64,000 bases of DNA from Leptospiraceae bacterium (GTDB lineage: Bacteria > Spirochaetota > Leptospiria > Leptospirales > Leptospiraceae): the NCBI GenBank assembly GCA_017996175.1, contig JAGOHK010000007.1, positions 1-64,000 on the forward strand. Direction: 5' to 3'. The notes under the pieces were generated by a model, which was given only the letters and a program-made list of their open reading frames with translations, was not told the origin of the DNA and ran no database searches. The translations under genes and the position numbers were made by a program. Within the stretch, counting starts at the first letter, position 1. Each line of letters starts with the position of its first letter. Positions 8,885-17,875 of this stretch are shown in pieces.

Positions 8885-10006
8885 CTAAAACCAAACATTT
8901 AGGATTGCAGGAACCTTGTTATCCAAACCTTCTGTCGCAACATACCGGATAAGTCCCGCACTCTCCCCTTCCATTACAAGATCAAAGAATTTTCCAAGCA
9001 TAACAACTTGAATAATGACTCGATTTGATTGAGAGATTTTGGTTTTTTCAAAAATGCTGTATTTTCTCCAAAGTTCCGCTTGCGTTAGAGCGCTATCCAA
9101 AGTATCCTTTCCGTAAATATCTTCATTTTTCCAATCAATCTCATCCTTTTCTAATAAAATAGAAGGTGATAAAAGAATTTCCTTGTTTCTTACTTTATCA
9201 TTATATGTAGATAGATAAATCGAATCATTGGAAAGTACAACACCGACATTCTTAAAGTCCAAAAATGAATTTTCCGGCAAACCGGGATTTGCCACTTGTT
9301 TTTCCGTTTTAGCGAGATTTTTCTTTAGTAAAATTTTAGAAAATATTTTTCCATCTGGTAAAAATATAAAACTAGAATTTAAAAAATTTCCATTTTTTAT
9401 TTCAATGTTGTTAGTATTTGCATTTATTTCCGATTCGGGAAGTAAAATACTCCCTGCGATAATTGTAACTTTGTAAGAAGAAGAAAGTTTACGAAATGTA
9501 TTTTCATATACCGATTTCATTTCATTTGTTTTCATTCTAAAAACAATTTGTCCATTGTCACCAGTTACTCCACCATAAGAAACTCTTAAATAATTAAATA
9601 AATCTCCTAGAATAATTTGTCTAAATGCAGACGAAACATTATTTGCCACATACACATCTTTTTTTTCACCTAGTAACACGAGTGGAGTCCCAATATGTTC
9701 TGGAAATAAAACAATCGTTCCCTCTTTTAAAAATCCTTTTCTCTTTCCTTCTTGTAAATACGAATCCAATTTTTCGTAAAATCTCTCTTGGGTAGAATAA
9801 TCTAAAACATTCATGAATGTTTGCACCGCCACAACATTTCCAGCATTGTGATCGTAACCAATGTTTCTTACAATTAAAGCAGGCGTACTCGCGGATACTT
9901 TCGTATATTCCTCATCGCTAATTCTTCTCTCTCCCTCAGACCAAGCATAGTAGAAAGAACAAATTACAAATATAAAAAAAATAATCGAACGAACAAAATA
10001 ATTCAT
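8885..10006 (-). CDS. Exported nitrilase-superfamily-like protein with altered active site
   Basis: 373 residues with an N-terminal hydrophobic export segment (about 7-22). The body resembles the carbon-nitrogen hydrolase fold: a Glu motif TIVLFPEHIG (about 97-106), the strand VTIIAGSILLPE, and a Lys motif KILLKKNL (about 225). At the position where nitrilases carry the catalytic Cys (usually a V-V-x-C-x-D/E strand) this protein reads GVVLSND, that is, Ser. It therefore probably lacks classical amidase chemistry, and may be a binding protein or use Ser. Fold assignment is by motif only. Immediately before its ATG lies a perfect hairpin containing the ribosome site. Confidence 0.6.
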   Translation of the reverse strand: MNYFVRSIIFFIFVICSFYYAWSEGERRISDEEYTKVSASTPALIVRNIGYDHNAGNVVAVQTFMNVLDYSTQERFYEKLDSYLQEGKRKGFLKEGTIVLFPEHIGTPLVLLGEKKDVYVANNVSSAFRQIILGDLFNYLRVSYGGVTGDNGQIVFRMKTNEMKSVYENTFRKLSSSYKVTIIAGSILLPESEINANTNNIEIKNGNFLNSSFIFLPDGKIFSKILLKKNLAKTEKQVANPGLPENSFLDFKNVGVVLSNDSIYLSTYNDKVRNKEILLSPSILLEKDEIDWKNEDIYGKDTLDSALTQAELWRKYSIFEKTKISQSNRVIIQVVMLGKFFDLVMEGESAGLIRYVATEGLDNKVPAILNVWF

Positions 10007-10010
10007 ACTA

Positions 10011-10032
10011 ACTCACCTTACGCAAGGTGAGT
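10011..10032 (-). promoter_or_regulatory. Hairpin overlapping the ribosome-binding site
   Basis: ACTCACCTT-ACGC-AAGGTGAGT is a perfect 9-base-pair stem with a 4-base loop, ending 4 bases before the ATG at 10006. Read on the minus strand, the AAGGTGAG ribosome site lies inside the 3' arm, so the folded mRNA would hide it. A second, AT-rich hairpin (TAATGAAT/AATTCATTA) sits at about 10081-10103. Confidence 0.55.
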
Positions 10033-10177
10033 CCAGCGTCCACTTGAGGTTTGCACCTAGCGGTGGGCTTGCTGCCGCAGGCTAATGAATTTATTAATTC
10101 ATTAACATTCTCTAATATTCTCAAAATCATCTTTGGCTCCTTAAATTATCAATTTTGCGTAAGGTCAGATACTAAAT

Positions 10178-10600
10178 TTAATTCCTTTTCAAATAAATAT
10201 TCACTGCATCTAACATATATTCAGAAAATAATTCTTCGGGTTTATAGTTTGTAACATCCACCCATTTAAAAAAATCATGCTCCTCAGAAATAGAAATTTC
10301 TCCCGATTCGTAGATAGCATCATAACCAATAATCACACAAGGGTGATTTCCATCATTGACAAGATGTTTGTGAACAAGTATTGGCTCGGGATTAACTTTT
10401 ACTTTAAAATTATTTCCAAGTTCTTCGGCGAGTTCTCGATTTAATGAATCCATCCAATCTAAAAAAAATTCGTCTTGGTTCATTCGACCACCCGGCAGAT
10501 CTCCTGCACCAGATTTTTTGTCTTTCATGACAAGTAGTAAATTTCCATTTCTAATAAATACCTTCTGGGTAATTTGGAATAGCCCGTGCTTTCCACTCAT
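10178..10600 (-). CDS. NUDIX hydrolase
   Basis: 140 residues with a NUDIX box near residues 33-60: GGRMNQDE followed by RELAEELG. The spacing between the first Glu and the RE is about three residues longer than the consensus G-x5-E-x7-R-E-U-x-E-E-x-G. Such proteins hydrolyse a nucleoside diphosphate linked to another moiety; the substrate cannot be inferred. Its ATG overlaps the stop of the upstream AHCY-like gene by 4 bases (10597-10600), so it is translationally coupled in a three-gene unit with that gene and a zinc dehydrogenase. Confidence 0.85.
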   Translation of the reverse strand: MSGKHGLFQITQKVFIRNGNLLLVMKDKKSGAGDLPGGRMNQDEFFLDWMDSLNRELAEELGNNFKVKVNPEPILVHKHLVNDGNHPCVIIGYDAIYESGEISISEEHDFFKWVDVTNYKPEELFSEYMLDAVNIYLKRN

Positions 10601-13032
10601 AATTTATTTCCCCATCCGTCAATTTGATGGTCAACTGCGTATAATCCCGGACTTGGAAGAGATCCTGATTTATATTGATCTAAAAGACCTAGACTAACAG
10701 TCGTTAGCTGCGCAATAATTAAATCCATCGTCTCAGTCGGAACTCCATAGAATAAAAAGTTGATCGGACTTAAATCTCCTAACAAATATAAGGTTTTTTC
10801 CACTTCCGCTCCATCTAATTTAAAATTTAAAATTACTTTTGTGCCTTGGATAGAATTTGTTTGTGGGTCTATGATTTTGTCATAGAAAATTCGAACCGGA
10901 ACTCCTGCTATCTGCGGAGAATCCATAGTATGCACTTCATAAAAAAAATCAGATAACTCCGAAAACTCAACGGTTTTTGTAGAGCCGGAAGCGAAGATGA
11001 GCCTAGATTTATTTCCCTTCAAAATAAGTTTTTCTAAAAATTCTCTTTTTAAAATAGAAGCCCCGATTACACCAATAAACAATTCTAGAGAAAGAAAAAT
11101 TTCATCTGATATTTCGGATAACGCACGATAAGTATCGTTTGTAATCTTTTCATACCGAATATCTACTTTTATTAATTCTTTATTTGTATCATGAAGTCTA
11201 CCTTCTTGTAAGTATTTGGAAAGAAAACTTCCTATATTTCCCATCGCTCCAAGTATAATTGTTTTTTTAGAAGAAAGAATCATTCCCTGTCCATGTAAAA
11301 TAGATTCAATAGCACTTAAAATAGAATGTGCAACTTCTTTGGATTCTTCGACTACTTTATTCTTAGAAATCGCAATTGAATACGCCACATTGATCATATT
11401 TCCATGGTTTTTAATTACAGCAGCTAATCTGTCATAACCGTTTCGAGTATGTTCTACACTTCCAACTAAGTTCGTTTGGAGCAAATCTTTAAAAGATTTA
11501 CCATTCGGGATATTCTTTGTTATCCCGTATATGGCATATACTTCCTCGGTAGTTTTTTCGGTTAATGCATATTCATTTAAAAGAGGGGCTAAATATCCTC
11601 CGTCTTCAATAACTAAAACTTTTTTACCATCCTGAATTGCTTTAGAAATAAATAGTAAGAAAAAATAACAGGACAAGTATTTCATCGCCTCTAAAAATCC
11701 AAGTCGTTTTTCTGTTAAATAAGAATGTAAGTGAGTATGATCAGAAATATCAGTGTAGTATTTCGCTGGAGTAAAATACTCTTTGTTATTCTCTGTTAAA
11801 TGACGCATGAGTCCTGCCATAAAGAAATTTTTATCCGTGACATCCAAGAGCACATCTAAATAGGCAGACGGAATCACACCAGCATACTTCACGAACATCA
11901 CATCTAACCCATCAACTTTTAGCCTTCTGAATGCTTCAATTAAAGCAATGATTTCCGAGGTAATATGGTGGATTAAAAAAATACGAGTATTCGCATAATC
12001 TAGATTATGCCCGACTGAATTTCCGATTTTTTCAAGAGCAGGCATTCTCTTTAGATAGTAGTCAAGAGTAAAACTCTTCTTATCCTGTCCAAGGCTAAAA
12101 TTTAAAACTCGCGAAAGACGGGTGAGATAAAGATTTACAAAAATAATTCCAAGCTCTAAACGAATTGTTTCCCCGTCTTGGAGAAGTCTACATACTGCTT
12201 CGTCTTCTAGGCTCAGGAATATTTTTTTGAAGAGTGTGACTTGGTCTTCTTTGGTTAAATCTTGAACCATCTCAGAAAAATTTCGATTCCAATAAAAATT
12301 AATCTGGTCTACTTTCTCCAAGTGTGTTTTATGAAGTTGTTCAAAAAGTGTACTATAAGGAGCATTATCCTCAGAATAAGAAAGCAGCCCTTTACTACTT
12401 GCAGTTAGAATTTTATCGCTAATGGATTCCGAAAGTTTTGTAGTTCCTGCTATATAAACTCGTAAATCTAAATCATCTACAATCATGCTTCCATTTGATA
12501 AGATAGGAGTGATTCTATCTTCATTTTCAATGGTGAGGCGAAGAAAAAACTTTCCAGTATACCGAGTATTAGCCACACGCTCTAGAATAAATCGAAAATC
12601 TTTTTTATTTCCAGTAGATAACAAAAATGGAAATATGAGGGCACAGGACTCTACAGCTCTTGGATCTTCTCCATAGAATTCGGGATGAAGCCGCTTTGCC
12701 CACTTGGGTCGCTGGAAAGTTCCAAAAATGGTTCTAAATTGATAATGAAATTCATCCTTATTAAACAGAACATCGTCTAACACGCCAGACCGCGCATACA
12801 CTTGAATAGCCACAATCTGCATCTCCAAAAGTTCCGGGTTGATATTGGGGTTAATCTTATACAGAAAGGAAACATCTCCTATTTGTGTTTCCATATAATC
12901 TAAAATCTGATCTGCTAGAATTTTTGCCAAAACGGAGAGCCCCGTAAAGAGCCTTAGTTCTTCTAAATGAATTTCCCAATCCTTCTCAGTTTGTAAAAGC
13001 GGGAATCCTAACGATGTTTCAATTGTTTTCAT
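10597..13032 (-). CDS. Large protein with S-adenosylhomocysteine-hydrolase-like C-terminal half
   Basis: 811 residues, no membrane segment. The first 430 residues match nothing I recognise. The C-terminal half looks like the substrate/NAD-binding region of adenosylhomocysteinase: VLVIEDGGYLAPLLNEY (about 472-488) resembles the AHCY D-G-G-x-L element, and IILGAMGNIGSFLSKYL (about 590-606) is a Rossmann G-x-x-G-x-x-G dinucleotide loop. At more than 800 residues it is nearly twice the size of AHCY (about 430-490). It is coupled by 4-base ATGA overlaps to the dehydrogenase gene upstream (13029-13032) and the NUDIX gene downstream. A dedicated NAD-dependent pathway is likely; the reaction is unknown. 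Confidence 0.6.
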   Translation of the reverse strand: MKTIETSLGFPLLQTEKDWEIHLEELRLFTGLSVLAKILADQILDYMETQIGDVSFLYKINPNINPELLEMQIVAIQVYARSGVLDDVLFNKDEFHYQFRTIFGTFQRPKWAKRLHPEFYGEDPRAVESCALIFPFLLSTGNKKDFRFILERVANTRYTGKFFLRLTIENEDRITPILSNGSMIVDDLDLRVYIAGTTKLSESISDKILTASSKGLLSYSEDNAPYSTLFEQLHKTHLEKVDQINFYWNRNFSEMVQDLTKEDQVTLFKKIFLSLEDEAVCRLLQDGETIRLELGIIFVNLYLTRLSRVLNFSLGQDKKSFTLDYYLKRMPALEKIGNSVGHNLDYANTRIFLIHHITSEIIALIEAFRRLKVDGLDVMFVKYAGVIPSAYLDVLLDVTDKNFFMAGLMRHLTENNKEYFTPAKYYTDISDHTHLHSYLTEKRLGFLEAMKYLSCYFFLLFISKAIQDGKKVLVIEDGGYLAPLLNEYALTEKTTEEVYAIYGITKNIPNGKSFKDLLQTNLVGSVEHTRNGYDRLAAVIKNHGNMINVAYSIAISKNKVVEESKEVAHSILSAIESILHGQGMILSSKKTIILGAMGNIGSFLSKYLQEGRLHDTNKELIKVDIRYEKITNDTYRALSEISDEIFLSLELFIGVIGASILKREFLEKLILKGNKSRLIFASGSTKTVEFSELSDFFYEVHTMDSPQIAGVPVRIFYDKIIDPQTNSIQGTKVILNFKLDGAEVEKTLYLLGDLSPINFLFYGVPTETMDLIIAQLTTVSLGLLDQYKSGSLPSPGLYAVDHQIDGWGNKL

Positions 13033-14432
13033 GTATGCTCTACTACTACCTTTATTGCTTTCGAATCTTTTGCTGTGGTAAATGCTTCGTTCATTTTTTC
13101 AGCAGGAAAAATATGGCTAATCATATTCTCGGATAAGCTATCGGCTAACGCTCTATTTTCTTCTAGTAACTTAATTGCCAGATGAAAATCTCCACAACGC
13201 GAAGTGCGAATACTTCCGCCAGCATTGATAAACTCTAACATCTGATTACCATGACTATCCCCTTTAAACAAAATTGCACCGCGAGGTCGAACGAGAGAAT
13301 TTTCATGACCAACATTCGGACGTATGAGTAAATCTATTTCTTCAAGCGAAGTTGCAATTCCCAAATCAAAACGGGGAAGTCTATTCGCAAATTCTTCCGA
13401 TTCTAAAATTTTCTCAGCGTGGCTAATATCGGTTTGGTAGAGTTTTAAATTTTTGTTTTCAAGTGAAATTTCTTTTGTGGAAAAGATTCTTTCATTCGGA
13501 TGTGTTTCTTTTTCCCATTTAAAGTCTAGATTTTTTTCGTTAAACGGTAGAATCGAAAGTTCATCCACTACAAGTTCGGTTAACTTAGAAAAACCGCACA
13601 TCACTTGTCCGTTGGTGGTTTTTAAATGCACTTCTCGTTTTGCAAATTCCAAAGCGGATTTAAACCCAGCCTCTGTGCTAGTTGTATCATAGACAATATC
13701 GAAGGTTTTATACAAAGACTTAGGATCAGTCTTCGTGAGATTAACACCATTATCCGCTCCAAGCTTTCCTGCAAGTACCAAAAGTTCGTCGTGTCTAGCA
13801 AGTGCTGTGATTTGAAAATCAATTTTATAACTTTCTTTGTACGCTTTTAGAGCAGCAATTAACAGGCTTCCGAGCCTTCGTGGACCGAGCACTGCAACTG
13901 AATCGCCACTCTTTGGAGGAGATGCGATTACTGCTTGTAAGCCGGCTGCAAATGGCTCTATCATGACAGCAGTTCTATCGGATATTTTTTCGTAGGGAAC
14001 AATCGCGTGTTGGGGTGCTAGTATATAAGGTCCAAATCCACCGGGGAGTCTATCAATTCCGAGTACAAGTCTAGTCGGACTATGAGTAGGAATTCCTGAA
14101 TCACAAAATGCATCTTGCACCAAATCCCCCCTAGCCGCAGGGGTATCATTGATCTCTACTACATAATGCTGTTTGCCGTCTAACGTCTCTGCAACAAGTT
14201 CATGACCGGTAATTTGAGGAAGTGGAAAAGGTAAAAACCTTCTGGCAATATCAGTCGAACATACTCCGCAAAGTTTAGTCTTTAACAGCTCGTAGCCGCT
14301 ACCTAGTTTCAAGTAATCAGAGCCATTTCGTTTGATTTCCCAACCGGAATTTTTATCTCCAGTATATTCGTATTCAGAGTTTACAAACTTGTCATCCGCT
14401 GTATATTCTAGCGCATTAAATTTTATATTCAT
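13029..14432 (-). CDS. Zinc-dependent medium-chain alcohol dehydrogenase family protein
   Basis: 467 residues, longer than the usual 340-380. The catalytic zinc motif is intact: C55-G-V-C58-S-T60-D, then G76-H77-E78. A Rossmann segment VAVLGPRRLGSLLIAAL follows near residue 183, with G-P-x-x-L-G in place of the classic G-x-G-x-x-G. An insertion of roughly 100 residues lies between the nucleotide domain and the C-terminal catalytic part, which ends with the typical I-F-P-A-E-K-M-N-E-A-F element. It heads the coupled dehydrogenase / AHCY-like / NUDIX unit and follows the rhomboid gene by 6 bases. Substrate unknown. Confidence 0.8.
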   Translation of the reverse strand: MNIKFNALEYTADDKFVNSEYEYTGDKNSGWEIKRNGSDYLKLGSGYELLKTKLCGVCSTDIARRFLPFPLPQITGHELVAETLDGKQHYVVEINDTPAARGDLVQDAFCDSGIPTHSPTRLVLGIDRLPGGFGPYILAPQHAIVPYEKISDRTAVMIEPFAAGLQAVIASPPKSGDSVAVLGPRRLGSLLIAALKAYKESYKIDFQITALARHDELLVLAGKLGADNGVNLTKTDPKSLYKTFDIVYDTTSTEAGFKSALEFAKREVHLKTTNGQVMCGFSKLTELVVDELSILPFNEKNLDFKWEKETHPNERIFSTKEISLENKNLKLYQTDISHAEKILESEEFANRLPRFDLGIATSLEEIDLLIRPNVGHENSLVRPRGAILFKGDSHGNQMLEFINAGGSIRTSRCGDFHLAIKLLEENRALADSLSENMISHIFPAEKMNEAFTTAKDSKAIKVVVEHT

Positions 14433-14438
14433 GGTTCC

Positions 14439-15110
14439 TCACCTATTTTCGATCAGATACAAAAGTATAACCGTTAAAACAAAAAAAGTAAAATTAAAAA
14501 TAAACCCGTTTTTGATTCTAGCTTGATCCTCTGGATTGAGTAAATACGCCGTGATAAATACGGAGAAAAATCCAGCCAAATGCGCCCAATGAGCAACTAA
14601 ATCGGAAGAAAAAGCCTGCATAATATCTGTATACACCATAATCCAAGCAACTAAAAAAACAGGAAATGGAAAATTATAACCTGCTATTCGATAACTCACA
14701 GGAGAAAGTAAAGCAGCGATAGCCGCAAGACCTGCAATGGCACCACTTGCGCCCACGGTTGGAATTCGTTTATCCCCAAGCATAAATCCTCGAATCATCG
14801 AATCAGCCATCATAGAAATAATCCCTGCCATAAAGTAGAATAACAACCATTTGCCTTTCCCTACTTTTGCCTCAACTGCCCTTCCTAGAAAATACAAAAA
14901 AGCAATATTCGAAAGTAAATGTCCGACAGAGGCATGAAACATAGAAGACAAAATCCAATTCATTAGATTAAATTTACCAGGATAGGAATAAAAGTATTGC
15001 ACAACGGTAGAATGCGGAAGAGTGAACAACACCAAAAAATAAAAGACAGGCAAAAACAAAGTAACCGCAGCCGTAAGAGGATACTCCCAGAATATTTTCC
15101 AAAGTAACAA
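14439..15110 (-). CDS. Rhomboid family intramembrane serine protease
   Basis: 223 residues with about six membrane helices. Rhomboid signatures are present: the H-x-x-x-N type helix FHASVGHLLSNIAFLYFLGR, the nucleophile motif GASGAIAG (Ser near residue 122), and the catalytic His in AHWAHLAGF (about 175). It would cleave transmembrane substrates within the inner membrane. No in-frame ATG is available near the start; a TTG at 15110 with AGGAAAA upstream is the best start. It follows the DinB-like gene by 9 bases, so these genes and the dehydrogenase trio may form one transcript. Confidence 0.88.
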   Translation of the reverse strand: MLLWKIFWEYPLTAAVTLFLPVFYFLVLFTLPHSTVVQYFYSYPGKFNLMNWILSSMFHASVGHLLSNIAFLYFLGRAVEAKVGKGKWLLFYFMAGIISMMADSMIRGFMLGDKRIPTVGASGAIAGLAAIAALLSPVSYRIAGYNFPFPVFLVAWIMVYTDIMQAFSSDLVAHWAHLAGFFSVFITAYLLNPEDQARIKNGFIFNFTFFVLTVILLYLIENR

Positions 15111-15119
15111 AGCGTTTTC

Positions 15120-15665
15120 CTAAAATTCCTGTGTGCGTTTTTTTAAAGCAGCTAAATGAGAGTTTTCGTGCATTCCCATTACCCAGATAAAATCAAAAAT
15201 ATGTAAATCGCCAAAGTAAGGATGAGCCATTTTGTATTTTAGCAAACTCTCTTTTGTGTTTTTTTGAATCGTCTCTTCTAATTTCGCTTCAGCTTTATTC
15301 AAAAGAGGAAGTAACTCTTCGAAACTATATTTACTCAAAGGAGCAACGGCAGGCGGATGTTTCACTCCAGATGGTTTCATTAGAGTCACTTTAATCATTC
15401 GGTAATCTGGCAATGTAGTGTAACCTGTAAACAAAGCATTTCCACGTCCGGAAATAATTACTGGAACAGCACGAGCGATATTCCACTGCGTGAGATATAG
15501 ATGCTCTCCCACCTCCGAAATCGACCACCTGCCTTCTTCTGGACTTTTAGTAAACTCAGGAGCGGGTGTTTTCTTTAGGCATTCAATCACTTCTTTTCTA
15601 AAATGCTTCCACATCGAAAAAACCTCGACTGGACTGTCAATTTCCGTGGGTAGTTTTAATTCCAT
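15120..15665 (-). CDS. DinB-superfamily protein
   Basis: 181 residues, all helical. The pattern of a DinB/YfiT four-helix protein is visible: W-S-I-S-E-V-G-E-H-L near residue 50 and M-H-E-N-S-H-L-A-A-L near the C-terminus supply the usual metal-binding histidines. DinB-like proteins are putative metal-dependent thiol S-transferases or hydrolases. It is the first gene of the minus-strand run ending with the NUDIX gene; upstream lies a palindromic repeat and the divergent glpX. Confidence 0.75.
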   Translation of the reverse strand: MELKLPTEIDSPVEVFSMWKHFRKEVIECLKKTPAPEFTKSPEEGRWSISEVGEHLYLTQWNIARAVPVIISGRGNALFTGYTTLPDYRMIKVTLMKPSGVKHPPAVAPLSKYSFEELLPLLNKAEAKLEETIQKNTKESLLKYKMAHPYFGDLHIFDFIWVMGMHENSHLAALKKRTQEF

Positions 15666-15685
15666 ACATTATTTCCTTCTGTAAT

Positions 15686-15765
15686 CATTGTCATTCCCGA
15701 AATCCCTTGTCGGGAATCTCAAGGAATAGAGATTCCCGATAGAAAATTTCGGGAATGACAGGAAG
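15686..15765. repeat. Dispersed palindromic repeat (GTCATTCCCGA family)
   Basis: GTCATTCCCGAAA opens the element and TTTCGGGAATGAC closes it, with an inner TCGGGAATCTC/GAGATTCCCGA pair, so it folds into one long hairpin. A second full copy lies at 35216-35292 and a degenerate half at about 26228-26253. It occupies the divergent space between the DinB-like gene and glpX. Confidence 0.8.
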
Positions 15766-15883
15766 ATTTTCTTTCTGCTATCACTTTATTTTATCCTAGC
15801 TTAACTTTGTCACTTTTTCTTTTCTAAGTGAGAATAAAAAGATTTTCATAATGAGATTAGTTTAATCCAGTGGAAAGAAAAGC

Positions 15884-16822
15884 ATGAACACACAAATCCA
15901 AGAAATACTAAATGCCCTAGCAAAAGTAACAGAAAAGACTGCCTGCAAAACTTTTTCCCAATTTGGAAAAATGAACAAACACGAGGCAGATAAATTAGCT
16001 GTGGAAGAAATGAGAGCCGAACTTGCAAAACTTCCCTTTCGTTCTCGCGTAATCATTGGCGAAGGCGAAAAAGATGATGCCCCGATGCTCTATGAAGATG
16101 AAATTTTAGGTGGAGATGGATTTGAAATTGATATTGCAGTCGATCCACTTGAATGTACGACAAACTTCGCAAAAGGTCTTCCGAATTCTCTTAGTGTAAT
16201 CGCATTTACAGAGAAAGACGGTCTACATCGAGTTCCTGGAACGTACATGGAACAATGGATTGCTTCCCCGCAAATGAAACAGCCATTTACCCCAGAAGAA
16301 GGTGTGGAAAAAAATCTAGAGAAATTAGCAGAGTCTTTACAAAAAAAAGTCTCCGAGCTTTTAATTGTAGTGCAAGATAGACCAAGGCACAAGGAGCTAA
16401 TCGAAAGAATCCGCAAGATGGGTGCCGGTATATCCCTGATAGACTCAGGCTCTCTAACGTGCATACTCGACATTTGCCTCGAGAAGGGAAACTACGATGC
16501 GTTAATCGGAACCTACGGAGCACCCGAAGGACTAATTGGTGCAGTAGTTGCAAAAGCGACTGGCTCTGAATTCAAAGGAATTATAAGAGCACACGAAGAA
16601 AAACACAGAGAAAAATGGATCACCTCGGGCAGAGGGGAAGAAGAAATTTTAGATAAGGAAGACTTGGTTCCTGGAAAAATTTTCGGATTTGTGGCAACTG
16701 GAATTTCAGGAAACTCCGTGTTAAACGGACTTCATAAGAAAAAACAAACCATTTCAGGAGAAACTCTCCTTTTATCTAAAGAAATTTATACAATAAAAAA
16801 ATTTGAAGAGGATTTAAAATGA
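15884..16822 (+). CDS. Class II fructose-1,6-bisphosphatase GlpX
   Basis: 312 residues. The GlpX signatures are present: IIGEGEKDDAPMLYEDE (about 45-61), the metal-binding DIAVDPLECTTN loop (about 80-91), and the C-terminal VATGISGNSVLNG. It converts fructose-1,6-bisphosphate to fructose-6-phosphate in gluconeogenesis, in the cytoplasm. The metal loop reads E-C-T-T where most relatives have Asp/Glu followed by Gly. Its stop overlaps the ATG of the PAP2 gene by 4 bases (16819-16822). Gluconeogenesis is essential for organisms that grow on fatty acids, as Leptospira do, which fits the proposed host. Confidence 0.92.
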   Translation: MNTQIQEILNALAKVTEKTACKTFSQFGKMNKHEADKLAVEEMRAELAKLPFRSRVIIGEGEKDDAPMLYEDEILGGDGFEIDIAVDPLECTTNFAKGLPNSLSVIAFTEKDGLHRVPGTYMEQWIASPQMKQPFTPEEGVEKNLEKLAESLQKKVSELLIVVQDRPRHKELIERIRKMGAGISLIDSGSLTCILDICLEKGNYDALIGTYGAPEGLIGAVVAKATGSEFKGIIRAHEEKHREKWITSGRGEEEILDKEDLVPGKIFGFVATGISGNSVLNGLHKKKQTISGETLLLSKEIYTIKKFEEDLK

Positions 16823-17835
16823 GCGAACATCATGTATTATTTGAAAATGGATACCTTTTTGGAAACCTACTCCTAGAAACGATTCCCAGACCTACGGGTA
16901 CGCTCGGAGAAATCCTACGATACCTTTCTACTCTTTGCCATTTTATGGGGGGAGCAAATTTTTTTGTATTTTTACTTCCCTTTATTTATTTTTGTTATAG
17001 TAAAAATTTAGGAGTGAAACTAGGCATAGCGTTATTATCCACTGCATTTTTTAACGGATTAGCAAAATACCTTTTTGAAAGTGTGAGACCATTTGATTTA
17101 TCTGATGCAATTCTAGCCGTCCAGAGTGATTTAATTAAAGAAGAATCTTTTGGATTTCCTTCGGGTCATTCTCATGTTTCGATTTTGGTTTGGGGGCTTT
17201 TGTTTTTAGAATTTAAAAATAAATTTTTCCGTGCATTTGCAGTATTTATCATCGTATTTACTCCCTTTAGTCGCATGTATGCAGGAGTTCATTATCCTGG
17301 AGATGTGCTCGGTGGATTTACGATGGGGTTAATCAGTCTTATCCTTATAGAATATTTATTTTATAAAGTTCCAAATTTTCCATACATCGAATTACAAGAA
17401 GAGTCCAAAGGAAAAATTCTTCGTTCTTTCTCTCTAGTAATTGTTGCCATTACTCTCAGTAGCACCTTACTTGCAAAGGGCACAACTCACCAACAAATTT
17501 CTTCTTTAGAGCAAGTTTTAATTGGAACAGGATCTATTGCTGGATTTTTTGTAGGGCTTTTGTATCTTACCATTTTATTTCCGAAAGTCTATGAATGGAA
17601 AACTGTAACGAGCGCAAAAGACTTATTAACCCGTGCAGGATTTTTAATTCCCGGGCTTTTAATTTTCTACGTCGGGCTTGGAATGCTCGGAAAAATGTAC
17701 CATATAGAAGATAGTCTATTTCGTTATTTTCGTTACTTCATCACAAACCTTTACATCGTGCTAATCGCCCCGCTCGGTTGGTATCACTTCACGCAAAAAA
17801 AGATTATCACCGATGAACACCGAGGGCACCGATAA
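16819..17835 (+). CDS. PAP2-family membrane phosphatase
   Basis: 338 residues and about ten hydrophobic segments. The three acid phosphatase motifs are present: K-x6-R-P (KYLFESVRPF, about 68-77), P-S-G-H (GFPSGHSHVSI, about 112-122), and S-R-x5-H-x3-D (SRMYAGVHYPGD, about 152-163). The active site lies in the N-terminal half; the rest adds extra membrane helices. It probably dephosphorylates a lipid phosphate such as undecaprenyl pyrophosphate or phosphatidate. The last residues (TDEHRGHR) are encoded by a palindromic repeat that has run into the 3' end of the gene. Confidence 0.88.
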   Translation: MSEHHVLFENGYLFGNLLLETIPRPTGTLGEILRYLSTLCHFMGGANFFVFLLPFIYFCYSKNLGVKLGIALLSTAFFNGLAKYLFESVRPFDLSDAILAVQSDLIKEESFGFPSGHSHVSILVWGLLFLEFKNKFFRAFAVFIIVFTPFSRMYAGVHYPGDVLGGFTMGLISLILIEYLFYKVPNFPYIELQEESKGKILRSFSLVIVAITLSSTLLAKGTTHQQISSLEQVLIGTGSIAGFFVGLLYLTILFPKVYEWKTVTSAKDLLTRAGFLIPGLLIFYVGLGMLGKMYHIEDSLFRYFRYFITNLYIVLIAPLGWYHFTQKKIITDEHRGHR

Positions 17836-17867
17836 CGTACCATCGGTGTTAATCGGTGTTCATCGGT
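17809..17867. repeat. Palindromic repeat overlapping the end of the PAP2 gene
   Basis: ACCGATGAACACCGA at 17809-17823 is the exact inverse of TCGGTGTTCATCGGT at 17853-17867, and an inner CACCGAT/ATCGGTG pair extends the fold. A related copy lies at 58988-59013 (ACCGATGGACACCGA, then GAGCACCGATAACG). The left arm codes for the C-terminus of PAP2 and includes its stop codon; the right arm sits just before the flippase start. Confidence 0.85.
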
Positions 17868-17875
17868 GGTTAAAA

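Noticed and set aside
16090-16553. Minus-strand readings inside glpX (127 and 88 codons)
   Set aside because: They lie fully within a well-supported enzyme gene and resemble nothing.
17813-17875. Upstream start for the flippase
   Set aside because: The extra 21 residues are encoded entirely by the palindromic repeat and overlap PAP2; the ATG at 17876 has a GGTGG site and a normal flippase N-terminus.
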